The notes beneath the pieces are model-generated. The model did not search any database. It was not told the origin of the DNA and saw only the letters and a program-made list of their open reading frames with translations. Source: Clostridia bacterium (lineage in GTDB: Bacteria; Bacillota; Clostridia; Oscillospirales; Acutalibacteraceae). From it: DNA of 64,000 bases. Positions 25,570-34,350 of the stretch are shown piece after piece. The position numbers and the translations under genes were made by a program. Numbering within the stretch: the stretch's first letter is position 1; every line of letters starts with the position of its first letter. The DNA lies in assembly GCA_017399175.1 (NCBI GenBank), contig JAFQEE010000043.1:97265-161264 (forward strand). Reading direction: 5' to 3'.

Positions 25570-25787
25570 GAGAGACTCGAACTCTTTCGTCCATGTGCGA
25601 CGGTATGCCGTCAGGCAGAGGAGCACGGACATAAAATAGGATTTTTGCGAAGCAAAGACAAGGCAGCGCCTTGTCGAGTCTCTCCTTCTGCGCCAATAAA
25701 ACCCATACATCATCCGATGTGTGGGTTTTATTTGTTTTATGCAAGATATTAAGTGAAAGACTCGAACTCAGTTCGTCTATGTGCGAC
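25570..25787. repeat. tRNA-Ser-derived repeat unit (duplicated 3' end and inverted T-arms)
   Basis: After the tRNA terminator comes an inverted copy of the T-arm, GAGAGACTCGAACTC (25570-25584), followed by TTCGTCCATGTGCGAC (25586-25601). Then the last 22 nt of tRNA-Ser including CCA are repeated exactly (25674-25695, 172 bp after the original) and are followed by their own hairpin. A second inverted T-arm GAAAGACTCGAACTC (25755-25769) and TTCGTCTATGTGCGAC (25772-25787) close the unit. So the order tRNA end, hairpin, inverted T-arm, TTCGTC(C/T)ATGTGCGAC occurs twice. Confidence 0.8.
25695..25733 (+). terminator. Second terminator-like hairpin after the duplicated tRNA end
   Basis: AATAAAACCCATACATC/GATGTGTGGGTTTTATT with a short loop and a TTGTTTT tail. 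It parallels the first tRNA terminator in position. Confidence 0.75.
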
Positions 25788-25797
25788 TATATATACA

Positions 25798-26080
25798 AAT
25801 TGTAATTTGTCGGGGAGATAGAAACCATTCCGCTCCCTCCGTGAGGGAGCTGTCGAACGAAGTGAGACTGAGGGAGTTACTCCCCCAGTCATTCGCTATG
25901 CTCGTGACAGCCCCCTCGAAGATGGGGCGAAACTTGTCTATCCATTATAAAGTGAACAATAAAACCAACAGAGATTCTTCGTCACTATGTTCCTCAGAAT
26001 GACATATCATATATAATTGCATCGCAGACCCTTAATTACGAATTCCGAATTACGCATTATCCTTATAAACTCCAACTTAT
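25798..26080. repeat. Intergenic repeat block before the TetR gene
   Basis: Contains TTGTAATTTGTCGGGGAGAT (about 25799-25820), a GGCTCCCTCCGTGAGGGAGCTGTC...ACTGAGGGAG module (about 25831-25878) extended by CCCAGTCATTCGCTATGCTCGTGACAG (in two pieces), an inverted CATTCTGAGC module (about 25971-26003), an AATTACGAATTCCGAATTACG run (about 26035-26056) and a CTCCAACTT ending. No gene is supported from 25788 to 26261. Confidence 0.75.
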
Positions 26081-26192
26081 CCTGCTAAGAAAAATAATAC
26101 ATAACACCCTATTATACTCCGCTGTGAAAAATCACCAAAAACAAATATAAATATTTATTCATTATTACCCGTTACAAAATTATTCAATATTA

Positions 26193-26234
26193 TTGACATT
26201 AAATAGTACGCGTACTATAATAGTACTCGTACTA
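26193..26234 (+). promoter_or_regulatory. Promoter with two tandem TetR-type operators
   Basis: TTGACA (26193-26198), 17-bp spacer, TATAAT (26216-26221). A perfect 14-bp palindrome TAGTACGCGTACTA (26204-26217) fills the spacer and touches the -10 box. A second, TAGTACTCGTACTA (26221-26234), begins exactly 17 bp later over the transcript start. This is a classical autorepression layout for the TetR gene that follows. Confidence 0.8.
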
Positions 26235-26261
26235 AATAGTGAATTTTTCCGGAGGTGACTT

Positions 26262-26948
26262 ATGGCAAAGAGGCACACAAATATAACCAAATTAAAAATC
26301 ATACAAACAGCACTTCGCCTGTTTCTTGAAAACGGATTTTCAAATACATCGGCAAGAGCCTTGTGTAATGACCTTGATATTTCATTAGGTAATCTTACCT
26401 TTTATTTTCCGTCAAAGGAACATCTTTTAGCCGTTCTTATTGAAATGCTATGTGATTTTCAATGGAAGATGATGAAGGAAGAGGCTGACGACGGTATAAG
26501 TCTTGTCCTTGCAGTTTGTCTTGAGCTTATGTCAATGACATCAGCAGCAGAAGAAAACGAAACAGCCAAGGACTTGTTCATTTCAGCTTACACAAGCCCC
26601 ATAACCCTTGAAATCATTCGAAAAAATGATTCACAAAGAGCAAAAACTGTATTTTCGGAATATTGTCCTGATTGGACGGACGAACAGTTTGTTGAAGCAG
26701 AAGCACTTGTTTCGGGAATCGAATATGCAACTCTTATGACAACGAAAACCTCATCACCGCTTGATGTAAGGATTTCAGGTGCACTTGATACAATACTGTA
26801 TATTTACAAAGTTCCCGAAGAAATAAGAAAAATCAAAATTCAAAAGGTACTTTCAATGGATTACAAAAAAATCGGCAGTCGAATTTTTGACGAATTCAAA
26901 GAATATATTGAACAAGTAAACGAACAGGCATTCAATGAACTGTTTTAA
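26262..26948 (+). CDS. TetR/AcrR-family transcriptional regulator
   Basis: 228 aa. The N-terminal helix-turn-helix (KIIQTALRLFLENGFSNTSARALCNDLDISLGNLTFYF, shown in pieces by the TetR pattern TALRLF...NGF..TS..A...DIS.G.LTFYFPSKE) is clear; the C-terminal ligand domain is not assignable. GGAGGTG lies six bases before the ATG. Two tandem palindromes over its promoter suggest autorepression. Only 18 bases separate it from the giant secreted phosphoesterase, so the regulator probably controls that gene too. Confidence 0.88.
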   Translation: MAKRHTNITKLKIIQTALRLFLENGFSNTSARALCNDLDISLGNLTFYFPSKEHLLAVLIEMLCDFQWKMMKEEADDGISLVLAVCLELMSMTSAAEENETAKDLFISAYTSPITLEIIRKNDSQRAKTVFSEYCPDWTDEQFVEAEALVSGIEYATLMTTKTSSPLDVRISGALDTILYIYKVPEEIRKIKIQKVLSMDYKKIGSRIFDEFKEYIEQVNEQAFNELF

Positions 26949-26966
26949 TGAATAGGAGGAATAAAT

Positions 26967-29783
26967 GTGAAAAACACAATCAAGAAAACATTATCAATAG
27001 TTATTGCAATCCTTATGATTGTATCAACAGTACCAATGGCGTTTGCGGCAGAGTCGGATGTGGTAATACTCTATACAAATGATGTGCATTGTACTGTTGA
27101 TAATTATGCAGTTTTAGCCGCATACAAAGCTGAACTCATAGCAAACGGACATACAGTTATTACTGTTGACGCTGGCGATGCTATTCAAAATGATGATTTT
27201 TGCTCAATGACTGCAGGTGAAACAGTTGTCGATATTATGAATGCAGTAGGTTATGATTATGCCGTACCCGGAAATCACGAATTTGATTATGGTGTAGATA
27301 TATTCCTTGACCTTGCAGGAACAAAAGCAAACTATAATTACATAAGTTCAAACTTTTATTATCTTACTAGTGTGCAACCTGTTTTTGAACCATATTACAT
27401 TGAAGATGTTGGTGATTATCAGATTGCTTTTGTGGGTATTTCAACTCCTGAAACAGCAAATGCAAGTCCAGAATATTTTAAAAATGAAAGTGGAAACTTC
27501 ATTTACGGTTTCCCAGTATATCCTGATGGGATGACAAACGAAATTCTTTATGAAACCATTCAGGAAAGTGTTGACGATGCAATCAATGACGGTGCTGATA
27601 TTGTTGTTGCAGTAGGTCATACAGGAATTACAGAAACAACAGATGGATGGAAAACATCAGACATTATCGCAAACACAAGCGGTATCGACTATTTCATTGA
27701 TGGTCATTCACATGAAACAGTTGAAGAAGAACTCTACCAAAACATAAATGAAGAAGATGTTGTTCGTACATCAACAGGTTCAGATTTTGCAAACTTTGGT
27801 GTTATGACAATACATGGTGATGGTAGTGTTGATTTTGAACTTATCGACCCTGACACAGTCAATGTTGATGAAATGTCAGCAGATGCAAAGACCGCATATA
27901 ACACAGTTAAAGAAAAAGTTGACGATTTTAATGATAATATTGATGATTTCGGTCACGATTTTGTTGACGGTATTTGCGGTACTTGTGGTGAAGTTTGTAC
28001 TCACATTGATACTGATTATGACGAAATATGTGACGATTGTGGTGCTGAAACACCAATAAAATCTGTTGAACTTAATATTTGGGATACAGTTTATATCCCT
28101 GAAGAACATGCAAAAGTTATGGTTAAATTCATTCCTGAGGAATCAGGCGATTATGTTGTTGTTTCCGATAATGGCGGTAATGACGATGAAATTGACCCTT
28201 ATGTTGTAATTTGTGACAGTAATGGTGACGAGATAGAAGAAGACGATGACCATGATGGTTCATATAATTTCTATTGTGACTTTAAAGCAACAGCAGGCGA
28301 AACATATTACATAGAGCTTTATGCTTACGAATCAGATGTTGAATATGACTATATTATAAAAAGATATGTAGAAATTTCACATCAGCCAACTATAGACGAA
28401 CCTTATGTTGAACTTAACTGGGATTTTGATGCAGATTACCAGTGGTATTCAGTTGAAGAAAATTCAGCAGAAATCACAGACGAAAATGCTGAAGGTCGTT
28501 ATGCTGATGATATAGGTCCTGCAACTTATGATGAGGAATACGGTTGGTCAAGTGCTCCATATGATGAATATGAAGCTAATTATTTCCAGATTGAATTGGA
28601 AGCAGGTCAAACAGTTGAGATGATACCTGATATGGATGTTGGATGTTTAGGTATCTGGTCATATGATGGCAATAGCGAAGATTTTATTGATGTTCTTTCA
28701 GGTGAATCTGTTTTTTTCACAGCTAATATTGATGATACATACTTTGTATATACAATGGATAACAGTGATGTTCATATAAGAGCATATTTAACATTTTATG
28801 AATACACACCAATAAATGGTGAAACAGATGCAACTCTCAAGAATCCTGTTGTAGGTACAAAATATGCTTGTAAAGTTACACTCGAAGACGGTAGTGCTTT
28901 AACATCAGACATTCTCGAAAATGCTTATGCTATCACTCATCAGCCGACAGCAGATGAACCTTATGTAGAACTCAATGACGATAAAGATGCAACATATCAA
29001 TGGTATATTGTAGACGGAGCAAAAACTGAAATTACAGATGAAAATGCTGAAATTTGTACATCAATCAATGATTCTGAATATGATGCTGAAAACGGATGGA
29101 CGGGAGCTTATACAGGAAGAGTAGAAGGATTGTATGATTGCTACAACTATTTCTCACTTCCTCTTAAAGCAGGTGACATACTCACAATTGAATTTACAGA
29201 AGAATTTTACGGAACTGTTGATTTCCATAGTGGTATATCAGGTTATGAAAATTATGAGATAGAAGGTGAAGATACTTGCGAAATTATTGTAGAATATGAT
29301 GGTGTATATACAATTAGTGCATATAAGCTTCCTGAAAATAATATTGTAAACATTAAAGCAAGTCTTGAAAGTTATGAATACACACCTGTTGACGGTGCAA
29401 CAGAAGCTCTCTATGTCGCAACAGAAGATGGTCTTTATGCTTGCGAAGTAACTTTTGCTAACGGCACAACAGAAATGTCAGATATTTACGAAGGTCCTCA
29501 CGCTCACAGCTATAACACAGTTGTAACTGCCCCAACTTGTACAGAAGATGGCTACACAACATACACTTGCGGTTGCGGTGACACTTATGTTGACGACGAA
29601 ACTGATGCAACAGGTCACGCAGATAACGACAATGACGGATATTGTGAAAACTGTGATGAATTAATCTGTGACCATAATTGTCATAAAGGCGGTATTGCAG
29701 GTTTCTTCTGGAAAATCACTCGATTCTTCAATAAACTTTTCGGTACAAACAAGTACTGCGAATGCGGTGCAGCACATTATTAA
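26967..29783 (+). CDS. Secreted metallophosphoesterase with CxxC modules and conserved C-terminal tail (938 aa)
   Basis: GTG start seven bases after AGGAGG. A signal peptide ends at AFA (about residue 27). Residues about 30-300 are a 5'-nucleotidase/CpdB-type calcineurin-like phosphoesterase: LYTNDVHC, DAGDAIQ, GNHEFDYG, VAVGHTG and DGHSHE supply the two-metal site. The usual C-terminal nucleotide-binding domain is absent. Instead there is a CxxC segment (about 330-360), an acidic beta domain, two tandem ~185-aa repeats (about 469-655 and 656-840, each starting with (S/T)HQPT.DEPYVEL and ending YEYTP.(N/D)G), a Cys repeat, and the tail CHKGGIAGFFWKI...CECGAAHY. Extracellular phosphate or nucleotide scavenging is plausible. 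Confidence 0.8.
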   Translation: MKNTIKKTLSIVIAILMIVSTVPMAFAAESDVVILYTNDVHCTVDNYAVLAAYKAELIANGHTVITVDAGDAIQNDDFCSMTAGETVVDIMNAVGYDYAVPGNHEFDYGVDIFLDLAGTKANYNYISSNFYYLTSVQPVFEPYYIEDVGDYQIAFVGISTPETANASPEYFKNESGNFIYGFPVYPDGMTNEILYETIQESVDDAINDGADIVVAVGHTGITETTDGWKTSDIIANTSGIDYFIDGHSHETVEEELYQNINEEDVVRTSTGSDFANFGVMTIHGDGSVDFELIDPDTVNVDEMSADAKTAYNTVKEKVDDFNDNIDDFGHDFVDGICGTCGEVCTHIDTDYDEICDDCGAETPIKSVELNIWDTVYIPEEHAKVMVKFIPEESGDYVVVSDNGGNDDEIDPYVVICDSNGDEIEEDDDHDGSYNFYCDFKATAGETYYIELYAYESDVEYDYIIKRYVEISHQPTIDEPYVELNWDFDADYQWYSVEENSAEITDENAEGRYADDIGPATYDEEYGWSSAPYDEYEANYFQIELEAGQTVEMIPDMDVGCLGIWSYDGNSEDFIDVLSGESVFFTANIDDTYFVYTMDNSDVHIRAYLTFYEYTPINGETDATLKNPVVGTKYACKVTLEDGSALTSDILENAYAITHQPTADEPYVELNDDKDATYQWYIVDGAKTEITDENAEICTSINDSEYDAENGWTGAYTGRVEGLYDCYNYFSLPLKAGDILTIEFTEEFYGTVDFHSGISGYENYEIEGEDTCEIIVEYDGVYTISAYKLPENNIVNIKASLESYEYTPVDGATEALYVATEDGLYACEVTFANGTTEMSDIYEGPHAHSYNTVVTAPTCTEDGYTTYTCGCGDTYVDDETDATGHADNDNDGYCENCDELICDHNCHKGGIAGFFWKITRFFNKLFGTNKYCECGAAHY

Positions 29784-29789
29784 AATACC

Positions 29790-29817
29790 GTAGGGGCAGG
29801 TCTCCGTGCCTGCCCGT
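29790..29817. repeat. GTAGGG palindrome between the two giant secreted protein genes
   Basis: GTAGGGGCAGG...CCTGCCCGT with arms GGGCAGG/CCTGCCC. It is the only notable feature in the 74-bp gap. Confidence 0.8.
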
Positions 29818-29857
29818 GATTCTATAAGCAAATTTTATCCTATAAGGAGGAAAATAT

Positions 29858-32800
29858 ATGAAAAAAACAAACAAGATTTTAAGCATACTGCTCGTAATAG
29901 CAATGATGCTCACAATGGCACCGATTTCGGTGTTTGCGGCATCGGTAGAAGCAAGCGGTAAATTCGGCGCAAGCGGCAACAATCTTACTTGGTCGCTTGA
30001 CAGTGACGGTGTTCTTACCGTAAGCGGCAGCGGTGCAATGGAAGATTTTGCCAACGCTTCAAAAGTGCCGTGGTACAGCAAAAGAACCAAGGTTAAATCG
30101 GTTGTTATAGAATCCGGTGTTACAAACATCGGCAAAGATGCTTTTACCGGTATTTATTCTCTGGTTAGTGCAACGATTTCAGACACAGTAACAAGCATAG
30201 GCAACAGAGCATTCTCTAACTCCGCTCTTACAAACTTTGAGTTTTCCGATGCCGGCAATCTTAAAACAATCGGAAACTCAGCGTTCAACAGTACAAACAT
30301 TAAAAGTATGATTATTCCCGACGGCGTTACAACGCTTGGTTCATATGTTTTCGGCTACGGTCCTATCAAGAGTGTTACAATTCCTGCAAGTGTAACATCT
30401 GTTGGAAACTATTTCTTCGAGGAAGCTACTGATTTGAATGAAGTTATTTTTCTCGGTAATAAAGAGCCTGAAACTATAGGCAATATGGTATTCCTGGGTT
30501 GTTCATCGTTAGCTTATGTATCTGTTCCTGCAGATTATGAAGGAGATACTTTCAGTAATATGAAGGTAGCAAAGGCTGTAGCCTCTGTAGCTGAGGTGAA
30601 TGGTCAGGGCTTCGCAACTCTGGCGGATGCAGTTTCCGCTGCACAGAGCATCAACGGTGCCGAGCTCAAGCTTCTGTCTCATATTTCCATTGACTCGGGA
30701 ATTACAATTGAAAGCGGCAATTTTACCATTGACCTTAACGGTAAAGAGCTGTTCTCAAACGGTTATTTTCTTTTACGAATTGACGGTGCGGATGTAACTG
30801 TCGTTGATAGTGCAGGCGGAGGTATTTTTAACGCAAGCAACGATCAGGGCGACATAGTGCTTGAGGTGTTAAGCGGAAGTGCGAACATTTCAGGCGGTAC
30901 GTTTAATTCCGCCGGCTATCCCGCAACCGTTAGAGACGGCACACTAAAGTTGACGGGTAAAGACTTTGTTTTGAACGGCAACTGGTGTATCGGTTGGTAT
31001 GGCGGCAGCATAGACCTTTCAGCTTGCACAGCAGATGAGGTTCGTATTCAGGCTTGTGCTGATGAAGGATTACAGGCAAGTGCACTCACATTGCCCGATG
31101 GATGGGGTTTGTTCAAAACCAACGGCACACCCTGCACCGATTTTGTAAAATATGATATTTACGTAGCCAAGGCCGGCTGTAAAGTAACAGCTTCCGTCAA
31201 CCCTGCCGAAGGCGGAACAATAGTGGGAGCAGGCACTTATGGCTCAGGTGCAACCGTTAATCTCACCGCATCGGCAGCCAACGGTTACAGATTTGTTAAT
31301 TGGATAGAAAACGGTGAGGAAGTAAGCACAAGTGCAGTCTATACTTTCACAGCTTCTAAAAATCGTGAGCTTACTGCAAACTTTGAAATTGTTCCTCACA
31401 CCCACTCATTCACATACTTCGCAAGCGGTGATACAATTACTGCTGTTTGCGAAAATACAGACGGCAACTGCCCTGACCCTGAGGGAACGCTCACAATCTT
31501 CGCACCTACAGACACTTGTACAGACGGTAATGCTGTTGTTGATAATCAGCTTGTAGATAAATCGGTTACAGTTAATGTTGTATATTCAACTGACGATGGT
31601 TCTGTTCCTACAGAAGATGGCACTTACACAGCAAGTGTTACTCTTGGAGATGCAACTGCAACTGTTGAATTTACACTCGGTCATGATATGATTATTGATG
31701 AAGCAGTTGCTCCAACTTGTACAGAAACAGGTCTTACAGAGGGTGCACATTGTTCTCGCTGTGACGAAGCAACAACTGAACAGGAAATCGTTCCTGCACT
31801 TGGTCACGATTGGTCAAACAAAGACGGTATTTGTGCAAACGGATGCGGTGAAAATTGTGAACACGAAAACTATATCGACGGTGTATGTGACTATTGTGGA
31901 TACGAATGCACTCACGATTGGAATGAAGGCGTACTCACAAGACCTGAAAGAATTACTACAACTGAATGGTATGACGGATATTATACCTATACCTGTACTC
32001 TTTGCGGTGACGAAAAGACTGAAACAGCAAAGAGAGCTGATTATACAGAATTTGAGGAAACATACAGCAAAGTTTTAGGTTATCTTAACGGTTCTGACCT
32101 TACAAACGAAGCAAAGGCTGAAATTCATGATGCTGTTCAGGATTATTTGTCAGCAAACCCTGAATTTAATGACAACGGTAATGTTCGAGGTACCTTAATC
32201 GAAAGCGAACAGGCTATCGTTGATGATGCAACTACATTTGCTAAACAGATTCTTGCAATTATTGAAGGAAATCTTACAAATTGTGAATCAGGTAATCACG
32301 ATGTAAGAAGTTACACATCTAACAACAATGCAACTTGTACAGAAGATGGTACAAAGAGAGGTAACTGCTATGTTTGCGGTGAAGAAGTTGTTGAAACAGA
32401 CGAAAACAACCTTGCTTTTGACCACGATTATGACTACGAAAATGGCGTTCTTACAAGACCAACTGAAACAGAAAAAGGTTATTACACATATACTTGTAAG
32501 AATGATACAAATCACACAACAACTAAAGAAGTTGACAGTGCTGATTACACAGAATATGACAAGGCAGCACAAAAAATTGCAGGATATTTCTCAACTCCAA
32601 ATCTCACAGACGCATCAAAACAACTTATTATTGCAGAGCTTAATAAATTCGCACAGAACAATAGTGAGTATTGTGACAAGAATGGTAACCTTCGCAGAGA
32701 TTTAATTGCAAGTGAACAAGATATTGTTGACAATGCGACAAGAGCAGCAAACGAACTTATTCAGGTTGTTGATGGTCTTCTCGCAAACTGTGAAGCAGGA

Positions 32801-33880
32801 AACCACGATGTAAGAAAATACACATCTGACAACAATGTAACTTGTACAGAAAACGGTACAAAGAGAGGTAATTGTGTTGTTTGTGGTGAAGAAGTTACAG
32901 TTGACGACGAAAATGCTCCTGCACCCGGTCACGATATGATTACTGACGAGGCAGTTGAACCAACTTGTACAGAAACAGGGCTTACAGAAGGTTCACATTG
33001 TTCTCGCTGTGACGAAGCAACAACTGAACAGGAATTTGTTCCGGCACTCGGTCACGATATGATTACTGACGAAGCAGTTGAACCAACTTGTACAGAAACA
33101 GGTCTTACAGAGGGTGAACATTGTTCTCGCTGTGACGAAGCAACAACTGAACAGGAAATCGTTCCTGCACTTGGTCATACACCACTTGACGCAGTTGAAG
33201 AAAATTATGTTGCTCCTGATTGCACAAATGATGGTAGCAAAGATTTGGTAGTTTATTGTGATGTTTGTGATGAAGAACTTGAAAGAGAACCAGTAACTAT
33301 CCCTGCACTCGGTCACGATATGATTACTGATGAAGCAGTTGAACCAACTTGTACAGAAACAGGTCTTACAAAGGGTGCACATTGTTCTCGCTGTGACGAA
33401 GCAACAACAGAACAAGAAGTAATCGACGCACTCGGTCACGATTATGAAACAGTTGTAACAGCTCCAACTTGCACAGAAGACGGTTACACAACATATACTT
33501 GTACAGTTTGTGGTGACACATACACAGATGATGAAACTGATGCACTCGGTCACACACCACTTGATACAGTTGAAGAAAACTATATAGCTCCAACTTGTAC
33601 AGAAAACGGCAGTGTTGATTATGTAGTTTACTGTGATGTATGTGATGCTGAAATCAGTCGTGAAACTGAAACAATCGAAGCAACAGGCCACGCAGACAAC
33701 GACAATGATGGTTATTGTGATGATTGTGAAGAAAATCTTTGCAACCACGCTTGTCATAAGGGCGGAATTCGCGGATTCTTCTGGAGGATAATCAAATTCT
33801 TCTACAGACTTCTCAACATTCAGCAGTATTGCGATTGTGGTAATCTCCACTACGAAAAACCTATTTTTGGAAAAGGCTAA
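29858..33880 (+). CDS. Giant secreted repeat protein: LRR, InlB-like and CxxC repeats, conserved tail (1340 aa)
   Basis: ATG after AAGGAGG; signal peptide cut near VFAA (about residue 28). Residues about 60-225 are BspA-type leucine-rich repeats (IGNRAFSNS, IGNSAFNS, LGSYVFGYG). A short beta-helix-like stretch (ISIDSGITIESGNFTIDLNG) and an InlB B-repeat-like region (about 430-520; SGATVNLTASAANGYRF) follow. The rest is repeats: two ~120-aa helical modules beginning ADYTE(F/Y) (about 726 and 893), four 41-aa CxxC repeats of GHDMITDEAVEPTCTETG type, and variants. It ends with CHKGGIRGFFWRI...CDCGNLHYEKPIFGKG, the same tail as the preceding gene. Likely a cell-surface adhesin or scaffold. No LPxTG or SLH motif is present. 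Confidence 0.85.
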   Translation: MKKTNKILSILLVIAMMLTMAPISVFAASVEASGKFGASGNNLTWSLDSDGVLTVSGSGAMEDFANASKVPWYSKRTKVKSVVIESGVTNIGKDAFTGIYSLVSATISDTVTSIGNRAFSNSALTNFEFSDAGNLKTIGNSAFNSTNIKSMIIPDGVTTLGSYVFGYGPIKSVTIPASVTSVGNYFFEEATDLNEVIFLGNKEPETIGNMVFLGCSSLAYVSVPADYEGDTFSNMKVAKAVASVAEVNGQGFATLADAVSAAQSINGAELKLLSHISIDSGITIESGNFTIDLNGKELFSNGYFLLRIDGADVTVVDSAGGGIFNASNDQGDIVLEVLSGSANISGGTFNSAGYPATVRDGTLKLTGKDFVLNGNWCIGWYGGSIDLSACTADEVRIQACADEGLQASALTLPDGWGLFKTNGTPCTDFVKYDIYVAKAGCKVTASVNPAEGGTIVGAGTYGSGATVNLTASAANGYRFVNWIENGEEVSTSAVYTFTASKNRELTANFEIVPHTHSFTYFASGDTITAVCENTDGNCPDPEGTLTIFAPTDTCTDGNAVVDNQLVDKSVTVNVVYSTDDGSVPTEDGTYTASVTLGDATATVEFTLGHDMIIDEAVAPTCTETGLTEGAHCSRCDEATTEQEIVPALGHDWSNKDGICANGCGENCEHENYIDGVCDYCGYECTHDWNEGVLTRPERITTTEWYDGYYTYTCTLCGDEKTETAKRADYTEFEETYSKVLGYLNGSDLTNEAKAEIHDAVQDYLSANPEFNDNGNVRGTLIESEQAIVDDATTFAKQILAIIEGNLTNCESGNHDVRSYTSNNNATCTEDGTKRGNCYVCGEEVVETDENNLAFDHDYDYENGVLTRPTETEKGYYTYTCKNDTNHTTTKEVDSADYTEYDKAAQKIAGYFSTPNLTDASKQLIIAELNKFAQNNSEYCDKNGNLRRDLIASEQDIVDNATRAANELIQVVDGLLANCEAGNHDVRKYTSDNNVTCTENGTKRGNCVVCGEEVTVDDENAPAPGHDMITDEAVEPTCTETGLTEGSHCSRCDEATTEQEFVPALGHDMITDEAVEPTCTETGLTEGEHCSRCDEATTEQEIVPALGHTPLDAVEENYVAPDCTNDGSKDLVVYCDVCDEELEREPVTIPALGHDMITDEAVEPTCTETGLTKGAHCSRCDEATTEQEVIDALGHDYETVVTAPTCTEDGYTTYTCTVCGDTYTDDETDALGHTPLDTVEENYIAPTCTENGSVDYVVYCDVCDAEISRETETIEATGHADNDNDGYCDDCEENLCNHACHKGGIRGFFWRIIKFFYRLLNIQQYCDCGNLHYEKPIFGKG
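31679..33433 (+). repeat. 123-bp coding repeats (four copies)
   Basis: Near-identical units of exactly 123 bp (41 codons) lie at 31679-31801, 32927-33049, 33050-33172 (tandem with the previous) and 33311-33433. Each encodes GHD...PTCTETGL...HCSRCDEATTEQE. High DNA identity suggests recent duplication and a likely site of length variation. Confidence 0.85.
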
Positions 33881-33892
33881 TACATAATAATT

Positions 33893-33925
33893 TACCGCCG
33901 GGGATAACCTCCTCGGCGGTTTTAC
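33893..33925 (+). terminator. Terminator of the 1340-aa gene
   Basis: ACCGCCG/CGGCGGT stem around a GGGATAACCTC loop, followed by TTTTAC. Confidence 0.8.
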
Positions 33926-33976
33926 TAAAAAGTCCGGTCATTAACTTTTGTAAGTTAAAATAAAAAAGAAAACCTT

Positions 33977-34270
33977 GTAAGGTCGCTTCACAAAGCGACC
34001 TTTTCCATGTAAATCATAATTTATTGGGGAGAATATGAAATTAGAATAGAAACAAAAACCTTGTAGGGTCGCTTCACGAAGCGACCGTTCCAAAGTGTGT
34101 GGATAACCTTATTCGGGCGATAGTCTCGCCTGCCGGCTCGGTCGGTGCTTCTGCTTCGCAGAGGTGTCCCGCTGTTGGTTTATCTGCACACTTGTTTCGG
34201 GCTGCCGTGGTCGTCAGCCCCTACAATTAAGAATTACGCATTATGAATTATCTCGACAAGCCTCCAATTT
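33977..34270. repeat. Composite intergenic repeat block before the GH2 gene
   Basis: A decayed hairpin GTAAGGTCGCTTCAC... (33977-34000), the AAATCATAATTTATTGGGGAG module (about 34013-34050), and an expanded two-hairpin composite (34063-34224). In the composite the left hairpin GTAGGGTCGCTTCACG and linker CCAAAGTGTG are standard, but about 85 bp of GC-rich sequence and an inverted linker copy (TTATCTGCACACTTG) precede the closing GCCCCTAC. An AATTACGCATTATGAATTA run and CCTCCAATTT end the block. No gene is seen from 33881 to 34350. Confidence 0.75.
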
Positions 34271-34288
34271 ACCAAGGCATTTTATATA

Positions 34289-34317
34289 TTGAAATATACA
34301 TCATATTCTGTTACAAT
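34289..34317 (+). promoter_or_regulatory. Promoter of the beta-mannosidase gene
   Basis: TTGAAA (34289-34294), 17-bp spacer, TACAAT (34312-34317). Its position downstream of the ATG at 34243 decides the start of the gene at 34351. Confidence 0.7.
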
Positions 34318-34350
34318 AATACAAAATACAATTTTAAAGGGAAACTTGTT

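Noticed and set aside
25298-25744. 148-aa minus-strand ORF over the tRNA-Ser region
   Set aside because: Antisense of two tRNA genes and the duplicated tRNA ends (RVGFEPTVRCRTTVFKTVPL-type artefact).
32993-33850. 285-aa Cys-rich minus-strand ORF
   Set aside because: Shadow of the repetitive CxxC coding region of the 1340-aa gene on the plus strand; no ribosome site.
34243-34350. Longer 858-aa start for the beta-mannosidase
   Set aside because: The promoter with TTGAAA-17-TACAAT lies downstream of that ATG, and the extra residues derive from repeat and leader sequence.
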